Shown here piece after piece: positions 8,664 to 17,097 of a stretch of 64,000 bases of DNA. This stretch comes from Pseudomonas sp. DTU_2021_1001937_2_SI_NGA_ILE_001. Its GTDB lineage: Bacteria > Pseudomonadota > Gammaproteobacteria > Pseudomonadales > Pseudomonadaceae. How positions within the stretch are numbered: position 1 is the stretch's first letter; each line of letters opens with the position of its first letter. The stretch covers positions 124,001 to 188,000 of the forward strand of contig NZ_CP135971.1 of NCBI RefSeq assembly GCF_032463525.1, read 5' to 3'. Made by a program: the position numbers and the translations under genes. The notes beneath the pieces are model-generated. The model was not told the DNA's origin. It searched no databases and worked only from the letters and a program-made list of their open reading frames with translations.

Positions 8664-9572
8664 ATGAAGAATGCCCTGCAGCACATTCGTGCCTTTCTTG
8701 CCGTGGTGCATCGTGGCAATTTCGCCCGCGCCGCCGACGACCTGCACCTTTCGCCCTCGGCGCTGACCGTGCAGATTCGCCAGCTCGAAGGCTGGCTGGG
8801 CATCAGCCTGCTGGAGCGCAGCCCGCGCCACGTCGAGCTGACCGCCGCCGGCCGCGAAGCGCTGCCGGCCATGGAAAAGCTGCTGCTGGATTTCGCCAAC
8901 ATCGTCAACGCCGGGCAGGGGCTGGCTGCGCTGCGCCGTGGAGTGGTGAGTGTCGCCGCCCTGCCTTCGCTGTGCTCCAGTGCTCTGCCTGAATGCCTGG
9001 CGGTGTTCCGCGGCGAGTTTCCCGGCATCGAAGTGCGCCTGCGCGACGTCGTGGCTGATCGTATCTGCGAGCTGGTGCGTGATGGCGACGTTGATTTCGG
9101 GCTCGGAGTGCGACCGCGGATGGTCCATGGGCTGGATTTCCAGACGCTGATGCAGGACCGCCTGTGCCTTTTCGTGCCCATCGGCCACCCGCTGGCCGAT
9201 GGCACCCTGACGCTGGCCGACCTCGACGACCAGCCGATGATATTGACGGGGCGTGACAGCAGCGTGCGGGTGCAGATCGAGCAGGTGTTTCAGCTCGGTG
9301 GCTTGGCGTTGCGCCCGGTGCTGGAGGCCAACTACATGTCGACGGTGCTTGCCCTGGTGCGCAACGGCCTGGGAATCGCCTTGCTGCCCGAGTCCGCTGA
9401 CGATGGCGACCCGCGCCTGGTACGGCGGCACCTGAGCGAACCGGGTCTGGCGCGCGAGCTTGGGGTGATCACCCGCCAGGGCTACGGGTTGTCGCCAGCG
9501 GCCTTGCGTCTGGTGGAATGCCTGGAGGAACTGTCGAACGCCGAGCCTGTGCCAGACAAGACAAGGCCCTGA
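8664..9572 (+). CDS. LysR-family transcriptional regulator
   Basis: Protein of 302 residues. The N-terminal winged helix-turn-helix is clear: LQHIRAFLAVVHRGNFARAA, then LHLSPSALTVQIRQLEGWLG and LLERSPRHVELTAAG. The C-terminal part is a substrate-binding effector domain (VSVAALPSLCSSALPE, GLGIALLPES). It is divergent from the CitMHS/AtuA-like operon with a 100-base shared promoter region containing an inverted repeat, so it most likely controls that operon in response to the transported acid. Confidence 0.92.
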   Translation: MKNALQHIRAFLAVVHRGNFARAADDLHLSPSALTVQIRQLEGWLGISLLERSPRHVELTAAGREALPAMEKLLLDFANIVNAGQGLAALRRGVVSVAALPSLCSSALPECLAVFRGEFPGIEVRLRDVVADRICELVRDGDVDFGLGVRPRMVHGLDFQTLMQDRLCLFVPIGHPLADGTLTLADLDDQPMILTGRDSSVRVQIEQVFQLGGLALRPVLEANYMSTVLALVRNGLGIALLPESADDGDPRLVRRHLSEPGLARELGVITRQGYGLSPAALRLVECLEELSNAEPVPDKTRP

Positions 9573-9588
9573 ATGTCCAGGACCTTTT
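9563..9588 (+). terminator. Possible terminator between lysR and the chemoreceptor gene
   Basis: AAGGCCCTG and CAGGACCTT form a nine-base stem with one mismatch and a short loop, followed by TTTT. It sits between two convergent genes. Confidence 0.5.
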
Positions 9589-9614
9589 ACCGGCTGTTTT
9601 CAATCGCTCGCTGA

Positions 9615-11198
9615 TCAGGTCTTGAAGCGACCGACCAGCGTTTGCAGGTGCGTCCCGAGGCGCGCCAGCTCGACGCTCGAAGCGGCCGTTTCATCACTGC
9701 CGGCAGAGGTCTGTTCGGACAACTGGCGTACATTGAGCACGCTGCGATTGATCTCGTCAGCCACCGCGCTCTGTTGTTCGGAGGCGGTGGCAATCTGCAG
9801 GTTCATCGATTCAATGGTGGCCACCGAACGGGTAATGCTCAGCAGCGAGGTGCCGGTGCGACGCGTCAGCTCGACGCTGTTGCCGGTCAGCGCGCGGCTC
9901 TTGTCGAGAGCTTCGGCGACCTGCTCGGTGCGCCGGTGCAGGCTGCTGATCAGCGCCTCGATCTCCTCGGTGGACATCTGCGTGCGTTGCGCCAGGCTGC
10001 GCACTTCATCGGCGACCACGGCAAAACCGCGTCCGGCCTCACCGGCCCGGGCCGCTTCGATGGCGGCGTTGAGGGCCAACAGGTTGGTCTGCTGGGCAAC
10101 CGACTTGATCACATCCAGAACGCTGCCGATCTTGTCGCTTTCCTGTTTCAGCTCGGCCATGGCTGCCGTGGAGTTGCCGACCTCGGCATCCAGGTGGGTG
10201 ATCTGCTCGATCGCCTGGTTCACCACTGCGTCGCTTTCACGGGCGGCGTGTCCAGCGTTGACTGCCGCGCTCGAAGCCTGTTCGGCACTGCGCGCCACCT
10301 CCTGCACGGTCGTGGCCATCTCGTTCATGGCCGTGGCCACCTGATCGGTCTCGAGCTTCTGGCTGTTCACCCCGGCGCTGGTCTGCTTGGTCACGGCTGA
10401 CAATTGTTCTGCGGCACTGGCGATCTGTACGACACCGTCGCGCAGGCCGCCAATCAGCTCGCGCAAGCTCACGGTCATGCGTTGCATGCTGGTCTGCAGC
10501 AGGCCCAGCTCATCGCGGCGTGACACACGTACGTCCTGGCTGAGATTGCCCTCAGCGACCCGTTCGGCAATCTGCAGTACCTCTTTCAAGGGCGTGACGA
10601 TCAGGCGACTGATCAGCCACGAAGCCAGGATGCCGAACAGCAAGGCCAGCACGGTAGCGCCCAGCAGGCGTTCGTTGGCTGTCTTGAGTTCGTCGTCGCG
10701 CTTCTGGGACTGGCTTTCCAGCAAGTGGCCGGTGCTGGCGAACACATTCTGGATGTCGGTATCCAGCGCCGCTTTGGCCTGGTTGTACTGCGCGTCGTTG
10801 TGTTCCTGGGTAGCACGCACGAAGTCCTGGAAATGACTGCGGTAACTGCGCAAGGCCGTGCCTGCTTCAGTGGCGGCACGCTGATTGGCTGGGTCTGCAA
10901 AGACTTTGCCCAATGTGGCGATGCCCGCATCGAGGTCATCCAGTATCTTGGTAACCTTGGCTGCACGCCCCTCGTCCGGGGTGATGGTATAGCTCAGCCG
11001 GGCAATCCGCAGGTCGCGCACGGTTTCGTTGATCTTGCCGATGTTGCTTAACCGGGTGCTGCGTTCACCCAGATCGCGCAAACCCTTCCAGCCCACCGCC
11101 GCAATCATCAGCGTCAGCAATAAAACCAGGGTGAACCCAAGAGCCAGTTTGGCCCTGACACTGATATCTCCCAACACGCTCTCAACTGAATTGAACAT
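9615..11198 (-). CDS. Methyl-accepting chemotaxis protein
   Basis: Protein of 527 residues. A transmembrane helix at about 18-38 ([20 protein letters not shown]) is followed by a periplasmic domain of about 150 residues predicted to be a four-helix bundle, a second membrane helix near 190-212, a HAMP region ([20 protein letters not shown]) and a full cytoplasmic signalling domain with the hairpin tip [19 protein letters not shown]. Length and order are those of standard transducers. The ligand cannot be read from the sequence; the neighbouring CitMHS/AtuA-like operon raises the possibility of an organic acid. The gene is monocistronic, convergent with lysR. Confidence 0.93.
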   Translation of the reverse strand: MFNSVESVLGDISVRAKLALGFTLVLLLTLMIAAVGWKGLRDLGERSTRLSNIGKINETVRDLRIARLSYTITPDEGRAAKVTKILDDLDAGIATLGKVFADPANQRAATEAGTALRSYRSHFQDFVRATQEHNDAQYNQAKAALDTDIQNVFASTGHLLESQSQKRDDELKTANERLLGATVLALLFGILASWLISRLIVTPLKEVLQIAERVAEGNLSQDVRVSRRDELGLLQTSMQRMTVSLRELIGGLRDGVVQIASAAEQLSAVTKQTSAGVNSQKLETDQVATAMNEMATTVQEVARSAEQASSAAVNAGHAARESDAVVNQAIEQITHLDAEVGNSTAAMAELKQESDKIGSVLDVIKSVAQQTNLLALNAAIEAARAGEAGRGFAVVADEVRSLAQRTQMSTEEIEALISSLHRRTEQVAEALDKSRALTGNSVELTRRTGTSLLSITRSVATIESMNLQIATASEQQSAVADEINRSVLNVRQLSEQTSAGSDETAASSVELARLGTHLQTLVGRFKT

Positions 11199-11811
11199 AG
11201 GCGTTACTCAAGGACTGGACTCAACTATCGGTAGGCACAATGAATCCTCAGCGGGTTGCAGAAGAGTCGCTGTGCCCGTTAAAAAAGTTGTCTGATGTCT
11301 TCAGCTGGCAGGAGCATCTTTCAGAGAAAAGCGCCGCGAAATGGGCGTTTGCCGTGTTTGAAGATGCGCACGCTTTGGGCCGTTCGTAACTATCGACCGG
11401 CCCTTCAGTTTCTGAACCAGCGAATAGTGCGGTTAACGCTAAAAGAATGCAGGGGTAAAAAACTATTTTTGTTCTGGATTTGATGTGGCGCACATTACGA
11501 CCGCCACGTTCGGCCTGCCGTGGCGGCTTAGACAATAGTTTTTTCGTCTTAAAGGGCTGTGACAAACGCAAGACAACTAGCAAGCCCTTCGCTTGGCGAG
11601 ATTTAGAACGTCGTGCATGCAATAAGCGCTTGGGGCTGTTGCGCGATGGCAGGCGCTTTTGCTCGCAAGCTTGATCACCCATTTCGAAAGCCGGCCTGAG
11701 CCGCGCGCACGACCGGAGCCTTTCAAGGTGGCCATGAGCCTCATCCGGCGCTTGGCGAGGCCAGCCTGAAACCTGACCTGAGACGAGCGCAAGGGCAGGG
11801 CGGGCAGACGC
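11199..11811. other. 613-base stretch without a convincing gene
   Basis: Open frames here (for example 11248-11682 on the minus strand) encode basic, low-complexity proteins with no family resemblance and no good ribosome site, so I do not call them. The part 11290-11560 is more AT-rich than its surroundings and contains a perfect eight-base hairpin, CCGCCACG at 11501-11508 with CGTGGCGG at 11519-11526. The stretch lies directly 3' of a tRNA-Ser gene, a common integration target, so it could be an eroded insertion; I found no integrase or att repeat. Confidence 0.5.
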
Positions 11812-11838
11812 AAAAAAGCCCCGGAATACGGGGCTTTT
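11812..11838 (-). terminator. Terminator of the tRNA-Ser gene
   Basis: Read on the minus strand, AAAAGCCCCG and CGGGGCTTTT form a perfect hairpin followed by further T residues, 12 bases after the tRNA 3' end. Confidence 0.9.
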
Positions 11839-11849
11839 CTGTCTGAATA

Positions 11850-11937
11850 TGGCGGAGGCATAGAGATTCGAACTCTAGGACCTGTTACAGTCGGCAGTTT
11901 TCAAGACTGCTGCCTTAAACCACTCGGCCATACCTCC
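11850..11937 (-). tRNA. tRNA-Ser (anticodon UGA)
   Basis: An 88-base tRNA with the long variable arm of class II. The acceptor arms GGAGGTA and TGCCTCC pair over seven positions, the discriminator is G and CCA is encoded (11850-11852). The anticodon loop CTTGAAA holds TGA at 11901-11903, giving tRNA-Ser for UCA/UCG codons. The T arm carries GTTCGAATC. It is on the minus strand, divergent from the yccA-like gene. Confidence 0.96.
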
Positions 11938-12070
11938 ACTTTCGTTGCGGGCGCCATCATACCGGAATGTAACAAGCTGTCAAACACTGGGGCTGGAGCG
12001 GCTCGAAGGCTCTGTTATGATCTTTGCAACTTGTCATTTCAACAAGCTATCAACTGTGAGGAGCTTCGCC

Positions 12071-12745
12071 ATGCGCGAACAGGATTACCTACTTAAAACC
12101 GGCGTGCAGGAAGCCGACCAGCTCGAGGTGAGTCGTGTCCTGCGCAATACCTACGGCCTCCTGGCCCTGACCCTGGCCTTCAGCGGTGTGATGGCCTTCG
12201 TCGCGCAGCAGATGCGCGTCGGCTACCCGAACATCTTCGTCGTGCTCATCGGCTTCTATGGGCTGTTCTTCCTGACCGCCAAGCTGCGCGACTCGGTCTG
12301 GGGTCTGGTGTCCACTTTCGCCCTGACCGGCTTCATGGGCTTCATCCTCGGCCCGATCCTCAACCGCTACCTGCAGATGAGCGGCGGCGCCGAAGTGGTC
12401 AGCTCGGCCTTCGCCATGACCGCCCTGGTGTTCGGTGGTCTGTCGGCCTACGTGCTGACCACCCGCAAGGACATGAGCTTCCTGAGTGGCTTCATCACCG
12501 CCGGTTTCTTCGTCCTGATGGGCGCCGTGCTGGCCGGTCTGTTCTTCAACATCAGTGGCCTGCAACTGGCGATCAGCGCCGGCTTCGTGCTGTTCTCCTC
12601 GGCCTGCATCCTGTTCCAGACCAGCGCCATCATCCATGGCGGTGAGCGGAACTACATCATGGCCACCATCAGCCTGTACGTGTCGATCTACAACCTGTTC
12701 GTCAGCCTGTTGCAGATCTTCGGCATCATGGGCCGCGACGACTGA
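12071..12745 (+). CDS. yccA: Bax inhibitor-1/YccA family membrane protein
   Basis: Protein of 224 residues with about seven transmembrane helices, the usual form of the BI-1/YccA family. It starts MREQDYLLKTGVQEADQLEVSRVLRNTYGLLALTL, typical of the Pseudomonas members. E. coli YccA interacts with and modulates the FtsH protease in the inner membrane. The start is fixed by GAGGAG eight bases upstream of 12071. In other pseudomonads this gene is close to tusDCBE; here about 6.5 kb of accessory genes separate them. Confidence 0.93.
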   Translation: MREQDYLLKTGVQEADQLEVSRVLRNTYGLLALTLAFSGVMAFVAQQMRVGYPNIFVVLIGFYGLFFLTAKLRDSVWGLVSTFALTGFMGFILGPILNRYLQMSGGAEVVSSAFAMTALVFGGLSAYVLTTRKDMSFLSGFITAGFFVLMGAVLAGLFFNISGLQLAISAGFVLFSSACILFQTSAIIHGGERNYIMATISLYVSIYNLFVSLLQIFGIMGRDD

Positions 12746-12767
12746 TCGCCGCGCTCCTGAAGTCAAA

Positions 12768-12793
12768 ACAAAGCCCGCGTCAGCGGGCTTTGT
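12768..12793. terminator. Bidirectional terminator between yccA and the oxidase pseudogene
   Basis: ACAAAGCCCGC and GCGGGCTTTGT form a perfect 11-base stem around GTCA between two convergent genes. Confidence 0.88.
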
Positions 12794-12798
12794 CGTTT

Positions 12799-13967
12799 TC
12801 AGCGGTTGAAACGTTCAAGGCTGAAGGCCGACAGGTCGAGGTCGCTGTGGCCACGCAGGCAACGCTGCGCCAGCGCTTCGCCGAGCGCTGCCGAATGCTT
12901 GAAGCCATGGCCCGAGCAAGCCGACACCACGGTCACACGCGGCATGCTCGGGTGCTCGTCGACGATGAAGTGGTAGTCGGGTGTCACCGTATAGGCGCAG
13001 ACCGAGGTCTTCACGGCGCGGCTGCCCACGCCGTCGATGCGCCCGGCGACCTGAGTGCGGTACATGGTTTCAACCTGATCGTCGTTGACCTGCCGGTCGA
13101 GTGCGTCCGGGTCGCAGGCCTGCTGGTACTGCTCGGTGGCGATCTTCATGCTGGCCTCGCCGGGCAGGGGCGGGAAACCGTAGTTGACGTCGATGAAGCC
13201 GGGGCCGTGGGTGAGGATGAAGCTGGGTGAGGCCGGGGCGAAGCGTTCGGGTGAGGTCACTTCGAACCAGTAGAGCGTCTGCCGGCAAACCCGCAGCAGG
13301 CTGTCGAACGGCGCGCCGAGCAGTTTCGCCGACCACATCCCGGCACTGACGACACCCGGTCGGCCAGAATTTCGCCCCGGTCGGTGCTGATCTTCACCCG
13401 ATCGTCCATCTGTACCAGACCGGTTACCCGTTCATTGCAGCGCAAGGTTGCCCCTTGGCTGCGCGCCAGTTGCAGTTGCGCGGCAATGCAGCGTTCCGGG
13501 CGCAGATAGCCACCCTCTGGCTCGAAGTAACCCACGGCGTTGTCCTGCACCGGCGCGAATTGCGCAAAGCGCTGGCGGATCTGCGCCGCATCCAGCACTT
13601 CGTGCCGGATACCGTAGGCGCGGGCCAGGGCGATGGTGCGCTGGGTGAAGTCCTCCGGGTCTTGCGGATCATGGCGTTGGCTAGAGGTCATGACCAGCAC
13701 GCCGCACTGCTCGAACAGCGCTTCGCCGGTGCGCGCTTCCAGCTCGCGCCAGATCGTCTGGGAGCGTCGCACCAGCGGCAGGTACTGCGGGCCTTCGCCG
13801 TTGGACAAACGCGTGATACGGGTGTCGCCATGGCTGGAGCCCTGGTCATGGGGCGGGTTGTAACGGTCGATGCCTACGGCCTTCACGCCAGACTGGCTCA
13901 ACTGATAAAGCGCGGCGGCGCCCATGGCACCGAGGCCGATGACGGCGACTGGGTAATGCGTCTGCAT
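12799..13967 (-). pseudogene. solA: N-methyl-L-tryptophan oxidase/sarcosine oxidase-like gene, frameshifted
   Basis: Two minus-strand frames together give one monomeric sarcosine oxidase-family flavoenzyme of about 389 residues. The first (from 13967) has the FAD-binding GLGAMG at 11-16 and QGSSHGDTRITR. The second (to 12799) continues with GMWSAKLLGAPFDSLLRVCRQ, carries the covalent-flavin cysteine in SVCAYTVTPDYHF and ends with CSGHGFKHSAALGEAL. The join is near 13352: the code for DRV(V)VSAGMW needs one extra G at GACCGGGTG, so one base has been lost. Both halves are otherwise intact, so this is either a recent mutation or a sequencing error. The active enzyme would demethylate N-methyl amino acids, giving formaldehyde and peroxide. 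Confidence 0.88.
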
Positions 13968-14320
13968 GCGATATCCGTTTTGGCAAATGGCCCATTGCAC
14001 CGGCGTGGCGTCTGAAAAGCAAGGCGCTTGCCCCTCAGGCGTGGACCGAAGGGGGGTTGCATTCGGCTGTCATTTAAGGTGCGGAAAAATGACAAAAGTT
14101 TTCCACGAAAAGCGTGGGTATGTCTGTGGGTAACTCTGTGGATGTCCCGTTTTTACTGGGCTTTATGGGTGTGGTTAATTTATGAGCAGCAAGCGGCGTG
14201 GTGGGTTTCCAACCTGTTTGAGGGGCATGCAAGCGGGATGAAAAGCGTGATGCAAATGGCAAATTGGCATTGTTTTACGAAAAAATTTCGTGGGCCTGCA
14301 GGTCCGTGAAGGCAGCGGCA
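13968..14320. other. Gene-free AT-richer stretch with DnaA-box-like words
   Basis: No frame here resembles a protein. The segment 14085-14290 is more AT-rich than its surroundings. It contains TGTGGGTAA at 14125-14133 and TGTGGATGT at 14137-14145, each close to the DnaA box TGTGGATAA, spaced 12 bases apart, and TTTTCCACG just upstream. It separates the frameshifted oxidase gene from the aldehyde dehydrogenase terminator. Function unknown. Confidence 0.4.
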
Positions 14321-14355
14321 AGAAAAAAGGCGCGACCCTTGCGGGGCGCGCCTTT
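14321..14355 (-). terminator. Intrinsic terminator of the semialdehyde dehydrogenase gene
   Basis: On the minus strand AAAGGCGCG and CGCGCCTTT pair around a short C/G-rich loop and are followed by TTTTTTC, 19 bases after the stop codon. Confidence 0.85.
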
Positions 14356-14373
14356 TGCGTGAATCGAGGGCTA

Positions 14374-15957
14374 TCAGGCGATAGCGCCGTCGCTCCACTC
14401 ACCATTGACCAGGCGACGCAGGCCCAGCGGGTTGGCGTTCTGCAGCGCGGGCGGCAGCAGGGCGTCGGCATGGTTCTGGTAGCACACCGGGCGCAGGAAG
14501 CGGTCGATGGCCAGGGTGCCGACGGACGTGCCACGGGCGTCGGAGGTGGCCGGATACGGGCCGCCATGCACCATGGCGTCGCAGACTTCCACACCGGTCG
14601 GGTAGCCGTTGACCAGGATGCGACCGACTTTGTCTTCCAGCAGCGGCAGCAGCCACTGATAGCCTTGCAGGTCGCCCGGCTCGCCGATCAGCGTGGCGGT
14701 CAGTTGGCCGCGCAGGGCCAGCAGGGCCTCCTTGAGCTGGGCGTCGTCGGCCACTTCGATGGCGATGGTGGTCGGGCCGAAGACTTCTTCCTGCAGCAGT
14801 TCGTCGCCATTGAGCAGCAGGCTGACGTCAGCCTTGAACAACTGCGCCTGGGCCTGCTTGCCTTCCTGCGGCTTGCCAGCCAGGTGCGTGACACCCGCGT
14901 GGCTCAGCAGGTGCTCGACGCCCTTGCTGTAGCTGCGCAGGCCGCCGGCATTGAGCATGGTCTGCGGGTTCTGGCCACCGATCTGCTCGGCCAGTTGCTC
15001 CAGGAAGGCCGAGAAGGCCGGGGAGCGCAGGCCGATGACCACGCCAGGGTTGGTGCAGAACTGCCCGGCGCCCATGACCACCGAAGCGGCCAGTTCCTTG
15101 GCTACGGTTTCGCCGCGGGCATCCAGGGCCTGAGGCAGGACGATGACCGGGTTGATGCTGGACATCTCGGCGAACACCGGGATCGGTTGCGGGCGCTCGG
15201 CGGCCATCTTGCACAGCGCGTTGCCGCCATTGAGCGAGCCGGTGAAGCCCACGGCCTGGATCGCCGGGTGCTTGACCAGGCCTTCGCCGACGCCGTTGCC
15301 GAAGATCATGTTGAACACGCCCTTGGGCATGCCGGTGCGCTCGGCGGCGCGGACGATGGCCTGGCCGACCAGGTCGGCGGTGGCCATGTGGCCGCTGTGC
15401 GCCTTGAATACCACCGGGCAGCCGGCAGCCAGGGCCGCTGCGGTGTCACCGCCGGCGGTGGAGAAGGCCAGCGGGAAGTTGCTGGCGCCGAATACGGCGA
15501 CCGGGCCGACGCCGATACGGTACTGGCGCAGGTCGACGCGCGGCAGCGGCTTGCGGTCTGGCAGCGGCAGGTCGATGCGCGCGCCCAGGTAGTCGCCGCG
15601 GCGCAGAATCTGTGCGAACAGGCGCATCTGACCGCTGGTACGGCCGCGTTCACCCTGGATACGGGCCTGGGGCAGGGCGGTTTCCTGGCAGACGATGGCC
15701 ACGAAGTCGTCGCCCAGTTGGTCCAGCTCATCGGCGATGGCATCGAGGAATTCGGCACGACGCGCCGGGCTCAGCTGACGGAATTCCGGGAAGGCGGCCT
15801 TGGCGGCCTGCGCCGCAGCGTCGATCTCGCTGTCGGTGGCCTGCACGAAGCTGTAGGGCAGGGCTTCGCCGGTGGTCGCGTCCAGGCTCTGGTGCTGGCT
15901 CTGACCTTGGGCGCTGCGCGCGCCGCCGATGAAGTTGTGGCCGAGAATGGTGGGCAT
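14374..15957 (-). CDS. NADP-dependent 2,5-dioxovalerate (alpha-ketoglutaric semialdehyde) dehydrogenase
   Basis: Protein of 527 residues, the length of the KGSA dehydrogenase branch of the aldehyde dehydrogenase superfamily. It begins MPTILGHNFIGGARSA. Signatures include VFGASNFPLAFSTAGGDTA (cofactor site), VGFTGSLNGG, the general-base Glu in VFAEMSSINPV and the nucleophile Cys in GAGQFCTNPG. It oxidises alpha-ketoglutaric semialdehyde to 2-oxoglutarate, the last step of glucarate, arabinose/xylose and hydroxyproline breakdown by the non-phosphorylating routes. Here it is monocistronic; glucarate dehydratase and transporter genes are in the window at 52292-55017, but the connecting dehydratase gene is absent. 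Confidence 0.9.
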   Translation of the reverse strand: MPTILGHNFIGGARSAQGQSQHQSLDATTGEALPYSFVQATDSEIDAAAQAAKAAFPEFRQLSPARRAEFLDAIADELDQLGDDFVAIVCQETALPQARIQGERGRTSGQMRLFAQILRRGDYLGARIDLPLPDRKPLPRVDLRQYRIGVGPVAVFGASNFPLAFSTAGGDTAAALAAGCPVVFKAHSGHMATADLVGQAIVRAAERTGMPKGVFNMIFGNGVGEGLVKHPAIQAVGFTGSLNGGNALCKMAAERPQPIPVFAEMSSINPVIVLPQALDARGETVAKELAASVVMGAGQFCTNPGVVIGLRSPAFSAFLEQLAEQIGGQNPQTMLNAGGLRSYSKGVEHLLSHAGVTHLAGKPQEGKQAQAQLFKADVSLLLNGDELLQEEVFGPTTIAIEVADDAQLKEALLALRGQLTATLIGEPGDLQGYQWLLPLLEDKVGRILVNGYPTGVEVCDAMVHGGPYPATSDARGTSVGTLAIDRFLRPVCYQNHADALLPPALQNANPLGLRRLVNGEWSDGAIA

Positions 15958-16289
15958 CGGTATCTCCTGTTGTTATGACCTGGGGTGCGGCAGGTGCAGC
16001 ACCCTATGGGTTGCCGAGTAGCGGTTGGAGTAGGGAGGAGCAGGCAGGCCGCGACCGGTGCTGCTTCAGCTTCTGTACGAAAATTCGCTGCACTGGGCAC
16101 AGGTCGAGAAAAACAGGGTCAGAGGCAGACGAATGTCCACAACGCTGCCGCCGACTACCTGTGTACCGGCCTGTGCCCCAGGCAACGGGTACCGAATAAA
16201 GTCAGCAGACATCGTACAACCATGCTCGTGCGCTGCGCAACTGCCGCACGGTGTTAACCTGCGGCCACCTTCATATTCGGAGAGTATTG
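15958..16289. promoter_or_regulatory. 332-base divergent promoter region
   Basis: No gene is seen between the dehydrogenase and the Gly/Cys-rich protein gene. TGTACG near 16074 and CGTACA near 16213 are inverted copies that might be regulator half-sites, but they lie about 140 bases apart. No clear promoter elements could be assigned by eye. Confidence 0.35.
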
Positions 16290-17066
16290 ATGTCCTACGT
16301 CTGGCTGGTGCCTTCGGTCGTTCTCGCGCTCGTCGCTGTGCTGCGGGTGCGTGGTCATTTCAGACGGGTCCGGGAACTGCGCCGTGAGCGCGTCATACGT
16401 GATTACGTGTTTCCCGGCGGCTTGTTCGACGCACTGCGCGTGCACCACCCGCACCTGACGATCAAGGAGTGTCAACTGGTTGCCCAAGGCCTGCGGCAAT
16501 TCTTCCTGGCCTACCACAAGAGCGGTTATCGCTATGTGTCGATGCCTTCCCAGGTGGTCGACGACTTGTGGCACGAGTTCATCCTGCATACGCGGGCCTA
16601 CGATGAGTTTTGCCGCCAGGCCTTTGGCCGCTTCTTCCATCACACCCCGGCGGCCGCCCTGGGCGAGCAGGCGGCGGCGAAGAGCGACGCGGGCCTGCGG
16701 CGTACCTGGTGGTACGCCTGCAGCGAAGAGAAGATCAACCCGAAACGGGCGCTGCGCCTGCCCCTGTTGTTCGCCCTGGATGCCAAGCTGGTGATTGCCT
16801 CGGGCTTCGTCTATGCCCTGGACTGTGAGGGCATGCGCCGCGCCACTGAGCAGCAGGGCGCGGCAGTGGTGCACTGTGGCAGCGACCTGTTCTGTTCCGA
16901 CCCGGGTCTGGGCAGCGATGGCAGCGGTTCCGGTTGCGGCGGTGGCAGCGATGGTCACCACGGCAGTTCGGGGGGGGATGGCGGCGGTGATGGTGGTGGC
17001 GCAGCCAGCAGTGGCTGTGGTGGGGGCGGTTGCGGTGGCGGGTGTGGCGGAGGCGGCGGCGACTGA
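16290..17066 (+). CDS. Glycine-rich-domain-like protein with Gly/Cys/Ser-rich C-terminal tail
   Basis: Protein of 258 residues. One N-terminal membrane segment (SYVWLVPSVVLALVAVL) precedes a globular part with the pattern of the plant/bacterial glycine-rich-domain-containing family, including MPSQVVDDLWHEFILHTRAY and FCRQAFGRFFHHTP, where the WHEFI..T motif is conserved. After about residue 197 the chain becomes a low-complexity tail of Gly, Ser, Asp and Cys ending CGGGGCGGGCGGGGGD. The start has GGAGA seven bases upstream. The function of the family is unknown. No partner gene is adjacent on this strand. The tail has six cysteines including the two in CGSDLFCSD; this recalls surface or modified peptides, but no modification enzyme is nearby. 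Confidence 0.8.
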   Translation: MSYVWLVPSVVLALVAVLRVRGHFRRVRELRRERVIRDYVFPGGLFDALRVHHPHLTIKECQLVAQGLRQFFLAYHKSGYRYVSMPSQVVDDLWHEFILHTRAYDEFCRQAFGRFFHHTPAAALGEQAAAKSDAGLRRTWWYACSEEKINPKRALRLPLLFALDAKLVIASGFVYALDCEGMRRATEQQGAAVVHCGSDLFCSDPGLGSDGSGSGCGGGSDGHHGSSGGDGGGDGGGAASSGCGGGGCGGGCGGGGGD

Positions 17067-17097
17067 GCCGCCCGCCACCGTACCGGCAGCCCAGGAC

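Noticed and set aside
11248..11682. Minus-strand frame of 144 codons near tRNA-Ser
   Set aside because: Basic, low-complexity product without family features, poor ribosome site, and it covers an AT-rich stretch with a hairpin; not called as a gene.
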